DNA of 64,000 bases from Prunus persica (GCF_000346465.2 NC_034013.1:6537308-6601307), one strand, 5' to 3'. Shown: positions 35,825 through 47,769, counted from the first letter of the stretch. The notes: generated by a model from the sequence alone, not told the origin. Numbers and translations are program-made.

Positions 35825-37001
35825 CACTACTACAAAAAGTGAAAAAGACGACCAGAAAAAAACGACGGTTTGACGGAAAACCGTCGTTGTGTTTGAAAAG
35901 ATGACGGTTTTATAAAACCACCGTGTATGATTAACTTAAACATCTAAAAAATGGAGATTCCAAATGGTGTTTTTAAAAAACGACACACCTAATTAAAAAA
36001 GCGACATCTTATTGAAAAAGTTTTTCCTCAGAGTAAACTCGGAGCCCACAAACAACGGCAGAAGGTATGAATCCACAGACGTATAAAGTAAAGACGACGG
36101 TGTAAATAAACAGCCACCGTTTTTATTCCGTAATAAACACCACCAAGTTTTCATATCCGGCGCAGTATAATTTCAAAACAATCCACGATGCATGTACAAC
36201 TAGGGGTGCGCACTCAAACCAGCGAACTGAAAATCCGAGCCGAATTGCACCGAAAAAAAATTGAGTTGACCAAAAAGTCAACAATCGGTGAAAAACCAAA
36301 CCGAACTGGACCAGTTTGGATTGGTTTCGGATCCGGTTCCATGTCTTCAAAAACTGGACCGGGCTGAAACGAACCGAACCGGTCAAATTAAAAAAATATA
36401 TAATTTCAATATATATTTATATTTAATGCTATATTTTTAATTACACTAAAAAAAACTAATATTTATCCAAGTTCAATTTCAAAATATATCTATTTTCTAA
36501 CTTTAATATTTATTTTTATATGAAATTGAATAATTTGTTAATTTTTAAGTAAAAAACTAATATTTCAGTTGAGAATTGTATACAATTTTTTTATTTATAA
36601 TTCGGTTCAAAATCGAACCGAAATCGAAACCAGACCGAAATTGGTTCAAACCGAACCGCTTGAATTTTTTTATTAAAATCGAACCAAACCAATTCGGATG
36701 AATAGTACCGGATCGGTTCTAATTTGAGGCAAAAACCGGTCCAAACTGAACTGTGCCCACCCCTATGTACAACGACGGTAAAAATAAATTTATCGACTTA
36801 TTTCTTGAAGTGTACTACGATGGTATCTTTAACACTACTAACCACGTTGGTTTGTTCAATTAACTTTGTATAATAAGATTTACCACGTCGTAAAGTTAAA
36901 ATTACCGTCGTATTTATTAACTTTATACGTTAACCCTTATATATAAACCGTCGTCTTATTAATATAATTTTTTTTACTATTTATTTATTGGATTTTGGTA
37001 T
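35825..37001 (+). mobile_element. CACTA element A, 5' part
   Basis: It starts with the CACTA terminus CACTACTACAAAAA at 35825, preceded by TAT in a satellite monomer. The subterminal region carries repeated ACGACGG and CCGTCGT motifs. It is collinear with 37002-37618 of element C apart from the MITE at 36201-36765. It is interrupted after GGATTTTGGTAT by element C and resumes at 58598. The 3' end is beyond the window. Confidence 0.85.
36201..36765. mobile_element. hAT-type MITE inside CACTA A, 565 bp
   Basis: The ends are TAGGGGTGCGCAC and, on the other strand, TAGGGGTGGGCAC. TGTACAAC flanks it at 36193-36200 and 36766-36773, a perfect 8-bp duplication. The paralogous position in element C (ATGCATGTACAACGACGG near 37383) is empty, which proves the insertion. 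The interior is rich in CGGTT/AACCG words and has no transposase. Confidence 0.92.
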
Positions 37002-37969
37002 CACTAGTACAAAAAGTGAAAAAGACGACCAGAAAAAACCGTCGTTGTGTTTGATGAAAAACCGTCGTTGTGTTTGAAATGACAACAGTTTTATAACACC
37101 ACCATGTATGATTAACTTAAACATCTAAAAAATGGAGATTCCAATTGCTGTTTTTAAAACACGACACACCTAATTAAAGTAGCAACGTCTTATTGAAAAA
37201 GTTTTTCCTCAGAGTAAACTCGGAGAAAACAAACGACAGAAGAAGGTATGAATCCACGGACGTAGAAAGTAAAGACGACGATGTTAAAAAACAGCCGCCG
37301 TTTTTATTCTGTAATAAATACAACCAAGTTTTCGTATCCGGCGCCGTATATTTTCAAGACCATCCATGTACCACCATATTAAATGCATGTACAACGACGG
37401 TAAAGATAAATTTATCGTCTTATTTCTTCAAGCGTACTACGATGGTGTCTTTAACACTAACCATGTTGGTTTGTTCAATTAACTTGTATAATAAAATTTA
37501 CCACGTCGTAAAGTTAAAATTACCGTCATATTTATTAACTTTATACATCCAACCTTATATATAAACCGTCGTCTTATTAATATAATTTTTTTACTATTTA
37601 TTTATCGGATTTTGTTATCCTACGACGGTAGACCAACTTAATGACAATAATTGAGATTAACCACTACGGTTTATATAGAAAATCGCTGACATAATCAATT
37701 TTCTGAGACTGCGTATTTATTCAATTTATACATCTCAACTTATATCTAAACTCTCGTCTTAATTGTAATTTTTTTAAATATTTATTTATGGTATTTTTGT
37801 GTCCTACGTCGGTAGATCAAATTAATGACTAGAATTGAGAATAACCACGTCGGTTTATATAGAAAACCGCCGACAGAATCAGATTTTTCCTGAGATCCCA
37901 AGAGTTTCGAAATCTTACCAGATGGAACTCTATTCCTCATCATAATCAGACCACAGAAAGACAATATTT

Positions 37970-38305
37970 TAGAAATTGATGATGTTTGTGTCTTTATGTC
38001 TTTGAGATACACAAAGGCACAAACACATTAGCATCCAAAAATTTGCCTCTAAAATTTGACGACAGCAGCCTGAGATTTGAAGTCAGACAGATAATTTTTT
38101 GGAAGTTGATGATGTGTGTGTGTTTGTGTCCTTTAGATACACAAACTCACACACACATCAACATCCAAACAATTGCCTTCTAAAATTTTGACGACGGCAG
38201 CAATAGATATCCATTAAGAGAGAAATTTTTTTGAATGTTGGTGATATGTGTATGTTTGTGAATTAGATACACAAACATAAACACACACACCAACATCCAA
38301 ACAAT
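37970..38305. repeat. Three consecutive hairpins in the CACTA leader (copy in C)
   Basis: Imperfect inverted repeats lie at about 37975-38035, 38100-38165 and 38230-38300. Each arm is roughly 25 nt, of the type GTTGATGATGTGTGTG / CACACACATCAACATCC, around a short AGATAC-containing loop. They are spaced about 130 bp apart. The same three occur in element A at about 58955-59275. They lie upstream of the TATA-like box at 38758. Confidence 0.8.
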
Positions 38306-38757
38306 TGCTTCCTAAGAGGTGAGACTAAAATTGAAACCCTAATTGAAAACTGAAACTGAAAGAAATCGTGGAAAAAAACTCAATTTATAAAAAAAATTTC
38401 ATATCCACGTCGGTTATAAAAACCCTAAAGACGTTTAACAGAAGGAATCAACGTCGGTTAGTGAAACACGGAAGACGTATGAAACATACAGACAACGTCG
38501 GTCATTAATATACAGGCAACGAGGTTTTAGAAAACAATGTCGGTCCATATAAAAAAACGACGTGGTAGCTTGTAAATTCACGTATTCAAAAGTAAACTTT
38601 TGTCGTGTAGCGCCCAACTAACCACGTCGTTTTCGGAATACAAAAAGTCAAAAAGCTTTTTTACTAGCCACGTCAATTAATGTTATTTTACTGTCGTAAT
38701 AAATAGATACTAGGGTGGTTTTAATGACTACTGTCGTTGTATTTATCATTGGGACAC

Positions 38758-38765
38758 TATATAAA
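38758..38765 (+). promoter_or_regulatory. TATA box, CACTA C first gene
   Basis: TATATAAA followed by a CT-rich leader (TTCTCTCTAAAATTTTC). It is conserved at 59736-59743 in element A, about 650 bp before the first coding exon there. It probably starts the TNPA/C48 transcript. Confidence 0.5.
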
Positions 38766-39947
38766 CTTTTTGGTCACCTGACCTAAACTTTTACGTTCTC
38801 TCTAAAATTTTCAGTTTTCTCTTAGTTTCCCTCTCATTTCCAAAAAGTTGCGTTTCTGATTCTCAACTTTTACATTCTTCCTCATCTTCGTCTCCAAAAT
38901 TTGATTCCGAAGAAAACTTTCTTTGCAAGCCATAGGTTTGAAAACTTTCTCACTCCCTTTTTTTTTTCTTGACTTTCCTTATCAGTTGAAGTTTTTTATT
39001 ATAAAAAAGAACGAGTCCCACTGATGTTTGAGATAAGAAGGTGGTTTGAATTTGCCAAACAAATCACTGTTATCACTCACAGGTCATGTGAGGACGACGG
39101 GTTTTTCTTGAATTTGACGTTTTTGTTGACACACCACGACGGTAATTAAATTCGTGCTATTTCAATAGCACGACTATTCATACTAACCGACATGGTGTGT
39201 TAATAATACTACGTTTGAAGAGAAAACTGTCGTCCGATAACGTGGGAGAGAGAAAACTGTGTGGTTTTTTTATTTATGAACTTATAATACGACGATGGTT
39301 TTATTTAAGGGCTTCTTAGATGCAGGTCCTATTTTCTTTATATATAATGGATGGAGGACATCTCAATTCGACTCTTCAATAGAAGTCCTCCTAGCCAGCG
39401 TGTGTACACATAAGCGAAGTATTTGTCCTTCTTTTTAAACTTATTTACTTCCAATGCCATTACATAGAAAAGGTAAATAAATCGACACATCCAGCTTTCA
39501 TGGTTATTTCCTGCAATCATGCTCCTTCCGTCCAAAGCCCTCCAGATTTCTTCCCAATCACTGCAGATTTGTTGCGGCAGTAATGGTGAGCTTTTTGTGT
39601 ATGAAAATTTTAGGAACCTGATTGTCAAAAGCCAGAAATCAATTGTTGACCAAACAGGGATTGGGTCTTCTGACATTGGGTTGCTGGAGTGCAGTTCCTC
39701 ACGTACAGGTATTTTTATTGTTTGTATTTCAATTTCAACAATCTGCTTTGTGTGTTGTTGTTTTTGCGTTTGGTTTGGTATGAAGTAGTCATTTTACCTA
39801 TTGTTGAAAAATAGGAATTGGTCCCTGACATTGGGTATCAGACGTGTTGAATTGAGAAATTGAGGAGACATATTTTCTGGGTTTCATACTTTCTGGGTTT
39901 CTGGGTTTCATACTATCTGGGTAATGCTTTTCTGGGTTTCTGAGCAA

Positions 39948-40352
39948 GCCTGATGGCAAGTCGAGAAATTGAGGAGATATATTTCATTCTGTTTTCTATG
40001 TAGGCATGACATTACCTATTGTACAGATATATAGTAATTGTTTGATTTGGTACAATAGATATATATAGATGTTGTCATGTTATATATAGGTTCTATCAAA
40101 GTATTCTCAGTGGTTGTGTCATACATATGTTGCGATTTGTTTGTTTCTGAGAAAGCCTGATGGCAAGTTGAGAAATTGAGGAGATAGATGTCGTTCTGTT
40201 TTCTATGTAGGCATGACATTACCTACTGTACAGATATATAGTAATTGTTTGATTTGGTACAATAGAGATATATAGATGTTGTCATGGTATATATAGGTTC
40301 TGTCAAAGTATTCTCATTGGTTGTATCATACATATGTTGCGATTTGTTTGTT
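39948..40352 (+). repeat. 207-bp tandem duplication before the MULE gene
   Basis: GCCTGATGGCAAG starts at 39948 and 40155. The following sequence (GGCATGACATTACCTA, ATTCTCA, TTGCGATTTGTTTG) recurs with few changes. It covers the presumed 5' intron of the MULE gene. Confidence 0.8.
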
Positions 40353-40388
40353 ATGTCCTTACAATCATATTTTATAATTGCACAGCGG

Positions 40389-43300
40389 ATGGACGGGTCA
40401 ATCATAGGCAGATGTCGTTTTGGTTATAAAACCTTGTCAATATTGATTTGTAAGGACACCAAGCATTCAGATATATGCAGTCAAATTTGTTCCAGGTTTA
40501 AAGAATTGCAGGTTGATGAAATCGAGTTGACATATGCAGTTGAAGAACACTCATCTTGTCTTCTGGAGACTGACATGGATGTTCGTGTGTTGCATATTTC
40601 TTTATGTAACGAAAATATAAATGCGGTGGATATAAATTTCATACATGGGGGAAGTAAAGTATCTGGCAATGGTGAACAAGACAAGATGGATTCATCCGAT
40701 AGTGAAGGTAATACGTCAACTAATGAAAATGAGTATTTGGGAAAGTATGCTGCAAAAGAAGGTAGACTTTATTTGTCCCATGAGTGGAAAACATATATTA
40801 GGGAGGTAGGGCAAAAGTATGAAGGTGGGGTTACTGCATTTAGGATCAAATTATGCAAATATGCTTTTGAGAAGCGGTTTAGGTTCATTTATGTTAAAAA
40901 TGATTTGAAGCGTGTCACAGCGGAATGTTTGAATAAGCAAAGTGAAAATTGTCCTTGGCGCGTTCATGCCACTGTAAATCCGGTGAATGGCTTCTTCTAC
41001 ATTAAATATTTGATGAATGAGCATACTTGCAAGGGCAGGATTCGTACTCGTCAAAGACGTTTTATGGGCTTGAAAATTGTTTCCTCAGTTGTAGCTGAAC
41101 AGATTTGAACAAAACCTCAACTTAAACCAGTGGACATCGTCACAGATTTCAAGCAAAATTGTGGCTTGAACATCTCATATTATAATGCCTGGTATGGTAA
41201 AGAATTGGCCAAAAAAAAAGTCAATGGTGATGAAGCTTTCTCCTATAGACAGTTGGTTTGGTACATTGATGCTTTGTTGAAAACAAATCTGGGATCTCAT
41301 TGTTACTTAGAGTGTGATGCAAACTCATCACGATTTGAGCGCTTGTTCATATCATATCTTGCCTCCATTGAAGGGTTCAAATTCTGCAGACCATTCCTTT
41401 GTTTGGATGGTACATTTGTGAAGAACAAGTATAAAGGGCACATGCTTGCGGCTATAGGAAAAAATGAAATCAAGGTATGAGAACTAAATTATAAATTGTG
41501 TTTTATTGCACACCTATAAGTGGTTGCTGGAAGTTCTTTTTTCAGGCACTCAAATGTGCTAAATATGGGTGCTGGAAGTGGTTTTATATTATATGTGAAG
41601 TCAGTGTGAATTCCTTTGTTTGTGACAAGTATAATGTTTAGAGTATAACTGTAAAATAGTTGTATAATCCGAACTGTTTGTGCAGAACAAGTTGACATGT
41701 CAAACAATAGGGTGATGAACAAATCTTAATTTAATGTGTGTGTAGTAATTACAGACACATTAAATTCAAATTTAATTTCTATTGGTATTAGTTTATGTAT
41801 TCTATTGGTAGTAATTACATTTTAGTTTCATTGTAACAGGGTTCTTTCCACTTGCTTTTGCCATTGTATTTTGAAAATGAAGCCAATTGGACATGGTTTC
41901 TGGAAAACCTTTCAGACATTTTGTCTCCCCAAGGTCATAACATCACATTTATTTCGGATCGTTGCAAAGGGTTGCTAGAAGGCGTACAAAATGTGTTTCC
42001 AGAGTTCAATCATTTTTTCTGTCTCCACCACTTGAAGCATAATGTTCTAGGTAGATATCCAACTTCTTTCGGCAAAAGATACAGAGATTGGATTGTTTGG
42101 TGTTTTACAAGGTGCGCATACGCTCCTACTGAGAAAGCATTTAATCATCATATGAAAAAGTTACAAAAAGATGATGGTAAGACTATTTTGGAGTTTTTAG
42201 ACACAATACCTAATGAGAATTGGTCAAATGCCTTTTCTCCAGGTAAAACTTTCATAGTTCAAGTTAAGTGCTTTATTGTTTACCAATTTATATTCTTACC
42301 TGTTAATTAAATTAAAAATTGTGTAGGTAAAAAATATGGTGAGATGTGTTCAAATCTGGCAGAGTGCTTCAACTCATGGATTGTTGTTGAGCACGAGTTG
42401 CCTATTTTCCAATTGTTTGAACGGTTACGGGTGAAGATGATGGTCAAATATGCTGCTCGGCGTTGCGAAGCAGAAAAATGGACTACATATCTCTGCCCTA
42501 ATATGGAAAAAAAATTGCAGAAAGCTGTGGACATTGGGAGGCATTGGGATGTTAGCCGTTTAAGTGAACACGTGTTTGAGGTTCGTGCTTGTTGTGTTAT
42601 TATTGCAAGCGCACAATCCGTACAAGTAATATAGAAATAAGTAGAGTGTCGTTCCCACGAAGACTGTAATTTCCTATTAACTACCAATTATGATTAATGC
42701 ATAAGTCTAATTTGAATAGTTGATTAAGAAAATTGATTAATTTTAAGAAAACTAAAACAATTATGAAAAATAACAATTTAATTAACGATAGAAAATTAAG
42801 ATGATGAGACACTAGAGCATCCGACTTCACCATAACCAATTCTACTTAATTCTTATAGCCAATTAACCCTAATTACTATCCATGTTGACAGTTGGTTTCT
42901 CCTAATTCATTCGATATCCCCTCTCGGGCTCAACCAAAAGTATTCTCAATTAACAACCCATTCTCTCTCGAGCAACGGATTTAGAAAATCAAGAACCCAT
43001 TAAGTTCTATGAGAACCTACAAGAAAACTGCATGAGTCATGTTAGTCCCTCTCGGGCACTCATTCAAGTCATGGTATTTGTTACAAGAAGCAAACACCAA
43101 ACATCTCCTCTCGGTCTCCGCTTGGATCGTCAATTAAATATTAGCTAGATATTTAAATCATTAAAAACAGTAACAAATACTCAACATGAGATAATAAGCA
43201 GAAATTAATATAACGATAGAAATTAAGTATTCAAGGTTAGGCTACATCGTAGCCCTAGCGAGGGAAATTAGTTCATGACAGAAGAAAATATAAACAAGAG

Positions 43301-44666
43301 AATTATTGTCATAAAACCAATTTGGCTGATGGACTTGATCTTCAAAATCTTCACAGGAACACCTTCAAAAGCTCCTCAAATAAAGCAGCAGCAAATTCTT
43401 GGCTCTCTCTGATATTTCTCTGGTTGACTGAAAGTTGGTGGAAAAATATGGTAGAGAAGACGATGGTGGAAAAAAGATCTTCTGGCTATTAGGTTAAAGC
43501 TTTGTATTTATAGGCCAAGGGACTCCTCCAAAAATAAGGAAGATAATATTTATTTAGGAAGGAAAGGAAAAATAGGAATGTATTAAAAAAAACAATACCT
43601 ATTCTCAAAAGGAAGAGTAACATGCGTCTTCAAAAGATAGAGGTAATTGGCTTTGGGGTTTTAAGGGAAAAATAGGAAAGTATATCAAGTGTCCAGCCAA
43701 TACCCATGCTTTGCTCCAAAAGTAGCTGACGGTGGTGGCTCAACAAAAAAAAAGGTAACCAACAATTGTTTCACAATTGTTAAGCCAGCCTTTTACGTTG
43801 GCAATAGTGCAATTCATTCATGTTGCTTAGTGCAATTCATTCATGTTGCTTTCTTTCCTTTCAGACCATTTCATTATTTTGTCATCTAGCATCTCTTGCA
43901 ATTGCTCAAATGATGCAACCACCATTTCAGCAATTCACGATGGGTTCTTCTTCACGAGAAAGGCAGTGATGTGATGGTAAGCTTCTCTAACTCAATCTTT
44001 CTGGCGCTGGTCACTGAGACCAGTTGTGGATATAAATTGACACTTGCACAGATGCACTCCAGGTGTTTGATGAAATGACAGAGTGACTTCTTGAGATTTT
44101 GTTGAGATGATAATTCCACCCATTTTGATCCCTTAAGCTTCCAAAAATATAGTTTTTGCTCCAAAGCCTTGCTAAGTATGATTTCCTACAAAATCTCCAC
44201 CAAGCACATTAAACTAACCAATTTCACATGAAAACAATGCAAATAAAGGTAGATTATATATGCAAAATATGAATCTATCAGTGCTGAGTACTCTTTTGTC
44301 ATCGATATCCAGCAACGTACATGTTCTTGTCATCAGTGGCAGCTTAATGGCTTCCCATGTGCCCACGCTATTGCAGCCATCCTTGCTGATTATGGTGACC
44401 CATATGATTATTTTGAACCTTACTTCACTGCAGAATATTATAGAAATTGTTATGATATCCCAATTGTTCCTGTTCCTGATGTTGAGAAAGAGTGCCCGGA
44501 GGGTCTCGAAGACTTTATAGTGAAACCTCCTTTAACTAAAAATCCACCAGGTAGACCAAGAACGAAGAGGATTAAATCTAGAGTCGAGGATAGAAGGGCC
44601 AACAAATGCAGTCGATGTGGTCACGCCAGTCAACGCAACAGGAAGACTTGTAATCATCAGATTTGA
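40389..44666 (+). pseudogene. MULE (MuDR-type) transposase, interrupted
   Basis: Exons are 40389-41474, 41840-42242, 42327-42599 and 44286-44666, with GT-AG introns. The last two are one exon split by an LTR. An N-terminal alpha/beta segment is followed by the MuDR-type region (CPWRVHA, HTC), the catalytic core with FLCLDGTFVKNKYKG and FISDRCKGL, HHLKHN, and a SWIM zinc finger CSCHQWQLNGFPCAH. A Cys-rich knuckle (CSRCGHASQRNRKTC) lies near the C terminus. Defects are TGA at 41106-41108, a frame change near 41865 just after the second exon begins, and the LTR insertion. MuDR-type transposases cut and rejoin Mutator-like elements. The ATG at 40389 directly follows an acceptor TTGCACAG, so a non-coding first exon is likely. 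Confidence 0.8.
42600..44280 (-). mobile_element. Solo LTR in the MULE SWIM exon, 1,681 bp
   Basis: TGTTGTGTTATTATTGC...GAATCTATCA, flanked by perfect GTGCT copies (42595-42599 and 44281-44285). Removing it with one GTGCT restores a continuous frame through the exon. There are no coding sequences inside. Read in the minus orientation it begins TGATAGATTCATATTTTGC, which I associate with gypsy-type LTRs; orientation and family are inferred. Confidence 0.8.
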
Positions 44667-45070
44667 GTGTTTACATAATGGTTACTTGCTGCCAGTAGGT
44701 TTTGCTTTGCTTGTTTCATTTCATTTTGTTGAAAAATTTCTGATTTGTATGTCTTCAACTACATTGAAACATTTTGATTTCCAGTTTGAAATAAAGAGAT
44801 ACCTTGGCATATGCAATTGTCATTATCGTTGGGTTTTTTTTTTTTTTTTTTTTTACAAGCTTATTTGTTGTCATTAGATTAAGGTGGCTTATGAAATATG
44901 TTGTACAAATATCAATAGATTGTAATGGGGGTATGGTTTTCTTCCCAAAAAAGTATTGTGCCTATACCACAGGTTTTCTCTCCACAAATAGGTAGTATTA
45001 TCATACTATGACTATACCACATGTTTTCTCTCCTTAAAAGTACATAGACACCGCATCTATACCTGATTAT

Positions 45071-45274
45071 ACCTGTAACGAAGTCCGGCTTTTGTTGGTC
45101 ATGAATTCATATATCAAAATATTTTCATCTTCTTGAATGCAACAACCCAAAAGCTTTACAAGATTGCGATGTTGAAGTTCGGATATCAGCATAACTTCAT
45201 TTTTGAACTCCCTCAGTCCTTGTCAGGAATCCTTTGAAAGCCTTTTTAGTGCAATTTCTTTACCTTATGGATCA
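45071..45274 (-). pseudogene. Receptor-like kinase fragment captured in CACTA C
   Basis: On the minus strand about 65 codons read GKEIALKRLSKDS, then [20 protein letters not shown] and [20 protein letters not shown]. This is kinase subdomains II to V (the VAIK-type lysine, the C-helix glutamate and the hinge) of S-domain/DUF26-type plant receptor kinases. Two in-frame stops (before GKE and after KDS) and the lack of any other kinase part show a fragment. No intron is visible, and it ends abruptly after EFMTNKS. Capture of host gene pieces is known for CACTA and MULE elements. Confidence 0.8.
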
Positions 45275-45355
45275 TCATTTAGAAAATTCTTAAAACTTGT
45301 ATCACATAATAGCTCACTTTAGTTGCATAAATTTATGAACAAGATAATGTTAGTC

Positions 45356-46069
45356 TTACAAAGGATTGTTGGCATCAAGATATTTTTTCAGTATGTCGGC
45401 GTCATGGAGTGATAAACATTTGCCAACCCTCAATCTTCTTACAGCTACTGTTTGAACAGTGTGGGAAACATCTTTCTTTGGTTGTACTTTTTTGGGTTGA
45501 TGTTCCACATTATTGGTCTCTCCATCATCAACTTTAAGCCTTTTGCATTTAGCCTTGCCCTTAATGTCTTCATAGGCGTATTCTGGCCGAACCAAAGCCT
45601 GCCTTGTCCTCGCTTTCATCCTAATAATCAGGCTACGTTGTTCTGGTGATTTGTCAGTTTCGTTTCCCTTTTTAAACAAGTCCAGATCAGTTTTTAGTTT
45701 CTCATTCTCCATAGAAAGAACCTGATTTTGTGATCGTTCAGCATCCAGAATTGCATTGAGCTCTTCGAGTCTTCTTTCCATGTCATAAATATCAACCTTA
45801 CTGTTTGAAGGGCCTTCCTGGTTGCAATCCATCAATTCCGTTGGTAGCAATTGAAACATCTTACTAGGATCAAACTCAGCCACAGAAGTTTTGTGGGACG
45901 CGACTGTCTTCCCAACCCTGTTTATCCCTATTTCCACAGTTTGATTCCCTTTGGTAGGCGTCTTTGGACTGCTTTCCTGGTTGCAGTCCATCATTTGTGT
46001 AGGTAGCAATTGAAACATCTTACTATGATCAAACTCATTCAATGAAACATCTTTCATGGTTATTAACAT
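45356..46069 (-). CDS. 237-codon frame with internal repeat and coiled coil, unknown
   Basis: I do not recognise this protein. It starts ATG at 46069, at the very edge of the C-specific block, so its 5' end may be missing. Residues about 11-35 and 64-88 are repeats of one another: EFDHSKMFQLLPTQMMDCNQ and EFDPSKMFQLLPTELMDCNQ. A coiled coil follows (ERRLEELNAILDAERSQN, then ENEKLKTDLDLFKK), then a basic segment (KGKAKCKRLKV). The end is LHDADILKKYLDANNPL. It lies convergent to the MULE gene, as mudrB does to mudrA, but I see no similarity I could call. An N-terminal part of a C48-protease-like protein is another option. The frame is clean, unlike its neighbours. Confidence 0.5.
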   Translation of the reverse strand: MLITMKDVSLNEFDHSKMFQLLPTQMMDCNQESSPKTPTKGNQTVEIGINRVGKTVASHKTSVAEFDPSKMFQLLPTELMDCNQEGPSNSKVDIYDMERRLEELNAILDAERSQNQVLSMENEKLKTDLDLFKKGNETDKSPEQRSLIIRMKARTRQALVRPEYAYEDIKGKAKCKRLKVDDGETNNVEHQPKKVQPKKDVSHTVQTVAVRRLRVGKCLSLHDADILKKYLDANNPL

Positions 46070-46294
46070 GTTACCATCCGTCGTCTATTTTAACCTAGAT
46101 GACCTTTCTATTGTGTAGCGACGTTATAACATTTACACCATGATAGTTATGTATTTACCGTCGTCTATAACCTTTACCCCGTTAGTATGTTCTAGAATCC
46201 GTCGTTGATATTATATACCACCTCGGTTTGGTTTATTTGTTGGAGTCCTCTATTTTACTTCATGTACAAACTAATTTTCATTTCTTGTTACAAG

Positions 46295-47769
46295 ATCTCT
46301 CAAAGCTTGACATGCCAGCTCCTCTGTTAGCCCTATGCCAATATGTCGAGACCAAGTTGAAGCCTGCTAACGAGATCATTGCAATTCACATGCTAGAGGA
46401 AATTTTTGGCACTGAGCATGATACCTTGCTCTTGTGTGAAGACGTTTTACAGTTTGCTTCCGTGGTTGAGATTGGATCCACAGTGATTGCAGTATACATG
46501 AGGTAATTCTATAAATCCAATTTTGGTTTTTTTACATTTCCTTTCTTTTAAATTAAAATCTCATTTAATTGAATTTCATATATTTAATTAGGTACCTATT
46601 TGACTATTTAGAAATAGCAAATATGGTAAACCTTGTTGGCCTCGTGGACCTTGGACAAGTCAGCTCTCAATCTGGAATGGTATCTCACCGTTCAAAATAT
46701 CTCTCAGACTGCCTGAAAAATGCAGATGGGGATCAATTTTACTTGGTGCCTTATAATCCAGGGTTAGTCCCCTTCTATACTTGGTCCTTGTAATATTTTT
46801 TGTGTGTAGTATATTTAATTTATATGGATCATTTTGTGCAGGGGTCATTGGGTGTTAACAATTGTGAGACTAGTTAAGGAGACTGTCTATTACATGGATT
46901 CATTGCCAAACCGCTCTGTTGACGAGGACATGAGAAATATAGTGAATACGTAAGTTTATTTATAAAAATCTAAGATTTTTTATTTCTACATTTGAATGAT
47001 ACGACGGCTTTTTCAAATACCGATGTTGTAGTAAAAACAAGACGACGGTATATTATAACCGACGTTTGAAATAATTTACAATGTCAGTGTTTTCTTGAAA
47101 CTGTCGTCTTAATTGAAAAACCACGTCATTTGTGTTTTTCATTTTAGGACGTTTTAATTTTTTCTGTTCAACTTTCTTTTAAAAACAACTTTGGTTATAT
47201 GTCATTTTTCTTTGTCACCGACGTTAGAATGATACACAACGACGGTTCTTATTTTCCGACATTTGAAATAAAATACGACGTCATTTGTTTTAGAAAACCG
47301 TTGTCTTCACTTTTTTACCACGACGGTTAATTTTTTTTAATGCTGATTTTTAGTTTTGTCATTAACACTTTTTGTTTTCTTGAAACAGTTCAATCAACAT
47401 GTATAACTCTCACACTGACAAACAATCATCACGTAAATCACCCATATGGAAAAATCTACAAGGCACTCCTAGACAACCAACAAATGTAGAGTGTGGCTAT
47501 TACATGATGCGTTTCATGAGAGATATAATTCATGATGCAGGCCTAGGATTTGAGAAGAAGGTAAAATTTAAGATATAATTTCTTTATTTTAATACCACGA
47601 CGTTTTCTTTCAAAACCGTCGTTTTATTACTTGTAACACGTCGGTTTTTGTTCTTTATTTGCAGTTTGACAATGAAAAGGAACTAGTTGTCTATACTCAA
47701 GAACATATTGACAAAGTCAGACTGGAATGGGCAAAATTCGTGAACAAGCAATTACAGAACAATATATAA
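46295..47769 (+). CDS. C48 (Ulp1-like) cysteine protease exons, CACTA C copy
   Basis: Five exons are 46295-46502, 46592-46762, 46842-46949, 47389-47560 and 47665-47769, all with GT-AG borders and compatible phases. The first visible exon reads LSKLDMPAPLLALCQYVET. Catalytic candidates are His in GGHWVL (46846), Asp in YYMDSLPN (46897) and Cys in VECGYYMMRFMRD (near 47492). This is the Ulp1/SENP-type triad. C48 domains are common passengers in plant CACTA and MULE proteins, and their role in transposition is not established. The upstream exons seen in element A are absent here, so what N terminus it has, if any, is unclear. The introns carry many ACGACGG-type motifs. No inactivating change is visible in these exons. 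Confidence 0.75.

Larger units (their letters stand above)
39309..46070. mobile_element. 6.8-kb block unique to CACTA C
   Basis: C and A are alignable up to 39308/60272 and again from 46071/61824. Between these points C has this block, while A has 1,551 bp encoding the TNPA-like exons. The block contains a MULE transposase remnant, a receptor-kinase fragment and a 237-codon minus-strand frame. I see no terminal inverted repeats or 9-bp duplication at its edges, so replacement with deletion, or gene capture, is more likely than a clean MULE insertion. Confidence 0.65.

Noticed and set aside
37193..37564. 123-codon plus-strand frame in the CACTA 5' region
   Set aside because: It lies in subterminal repeat sequence, uses a non-ATG start, and is not open in the homologous part of element A. 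Composition explains it.
39338..39788. Overlapping 112-codon minus and 89-codon plus frames at the start of the C-specific block
   Set aside because: Neither resembles a family I know, they overlap in opposite directions, and their starts are not both ATG. They may be a captured fragment but cannot be supported.
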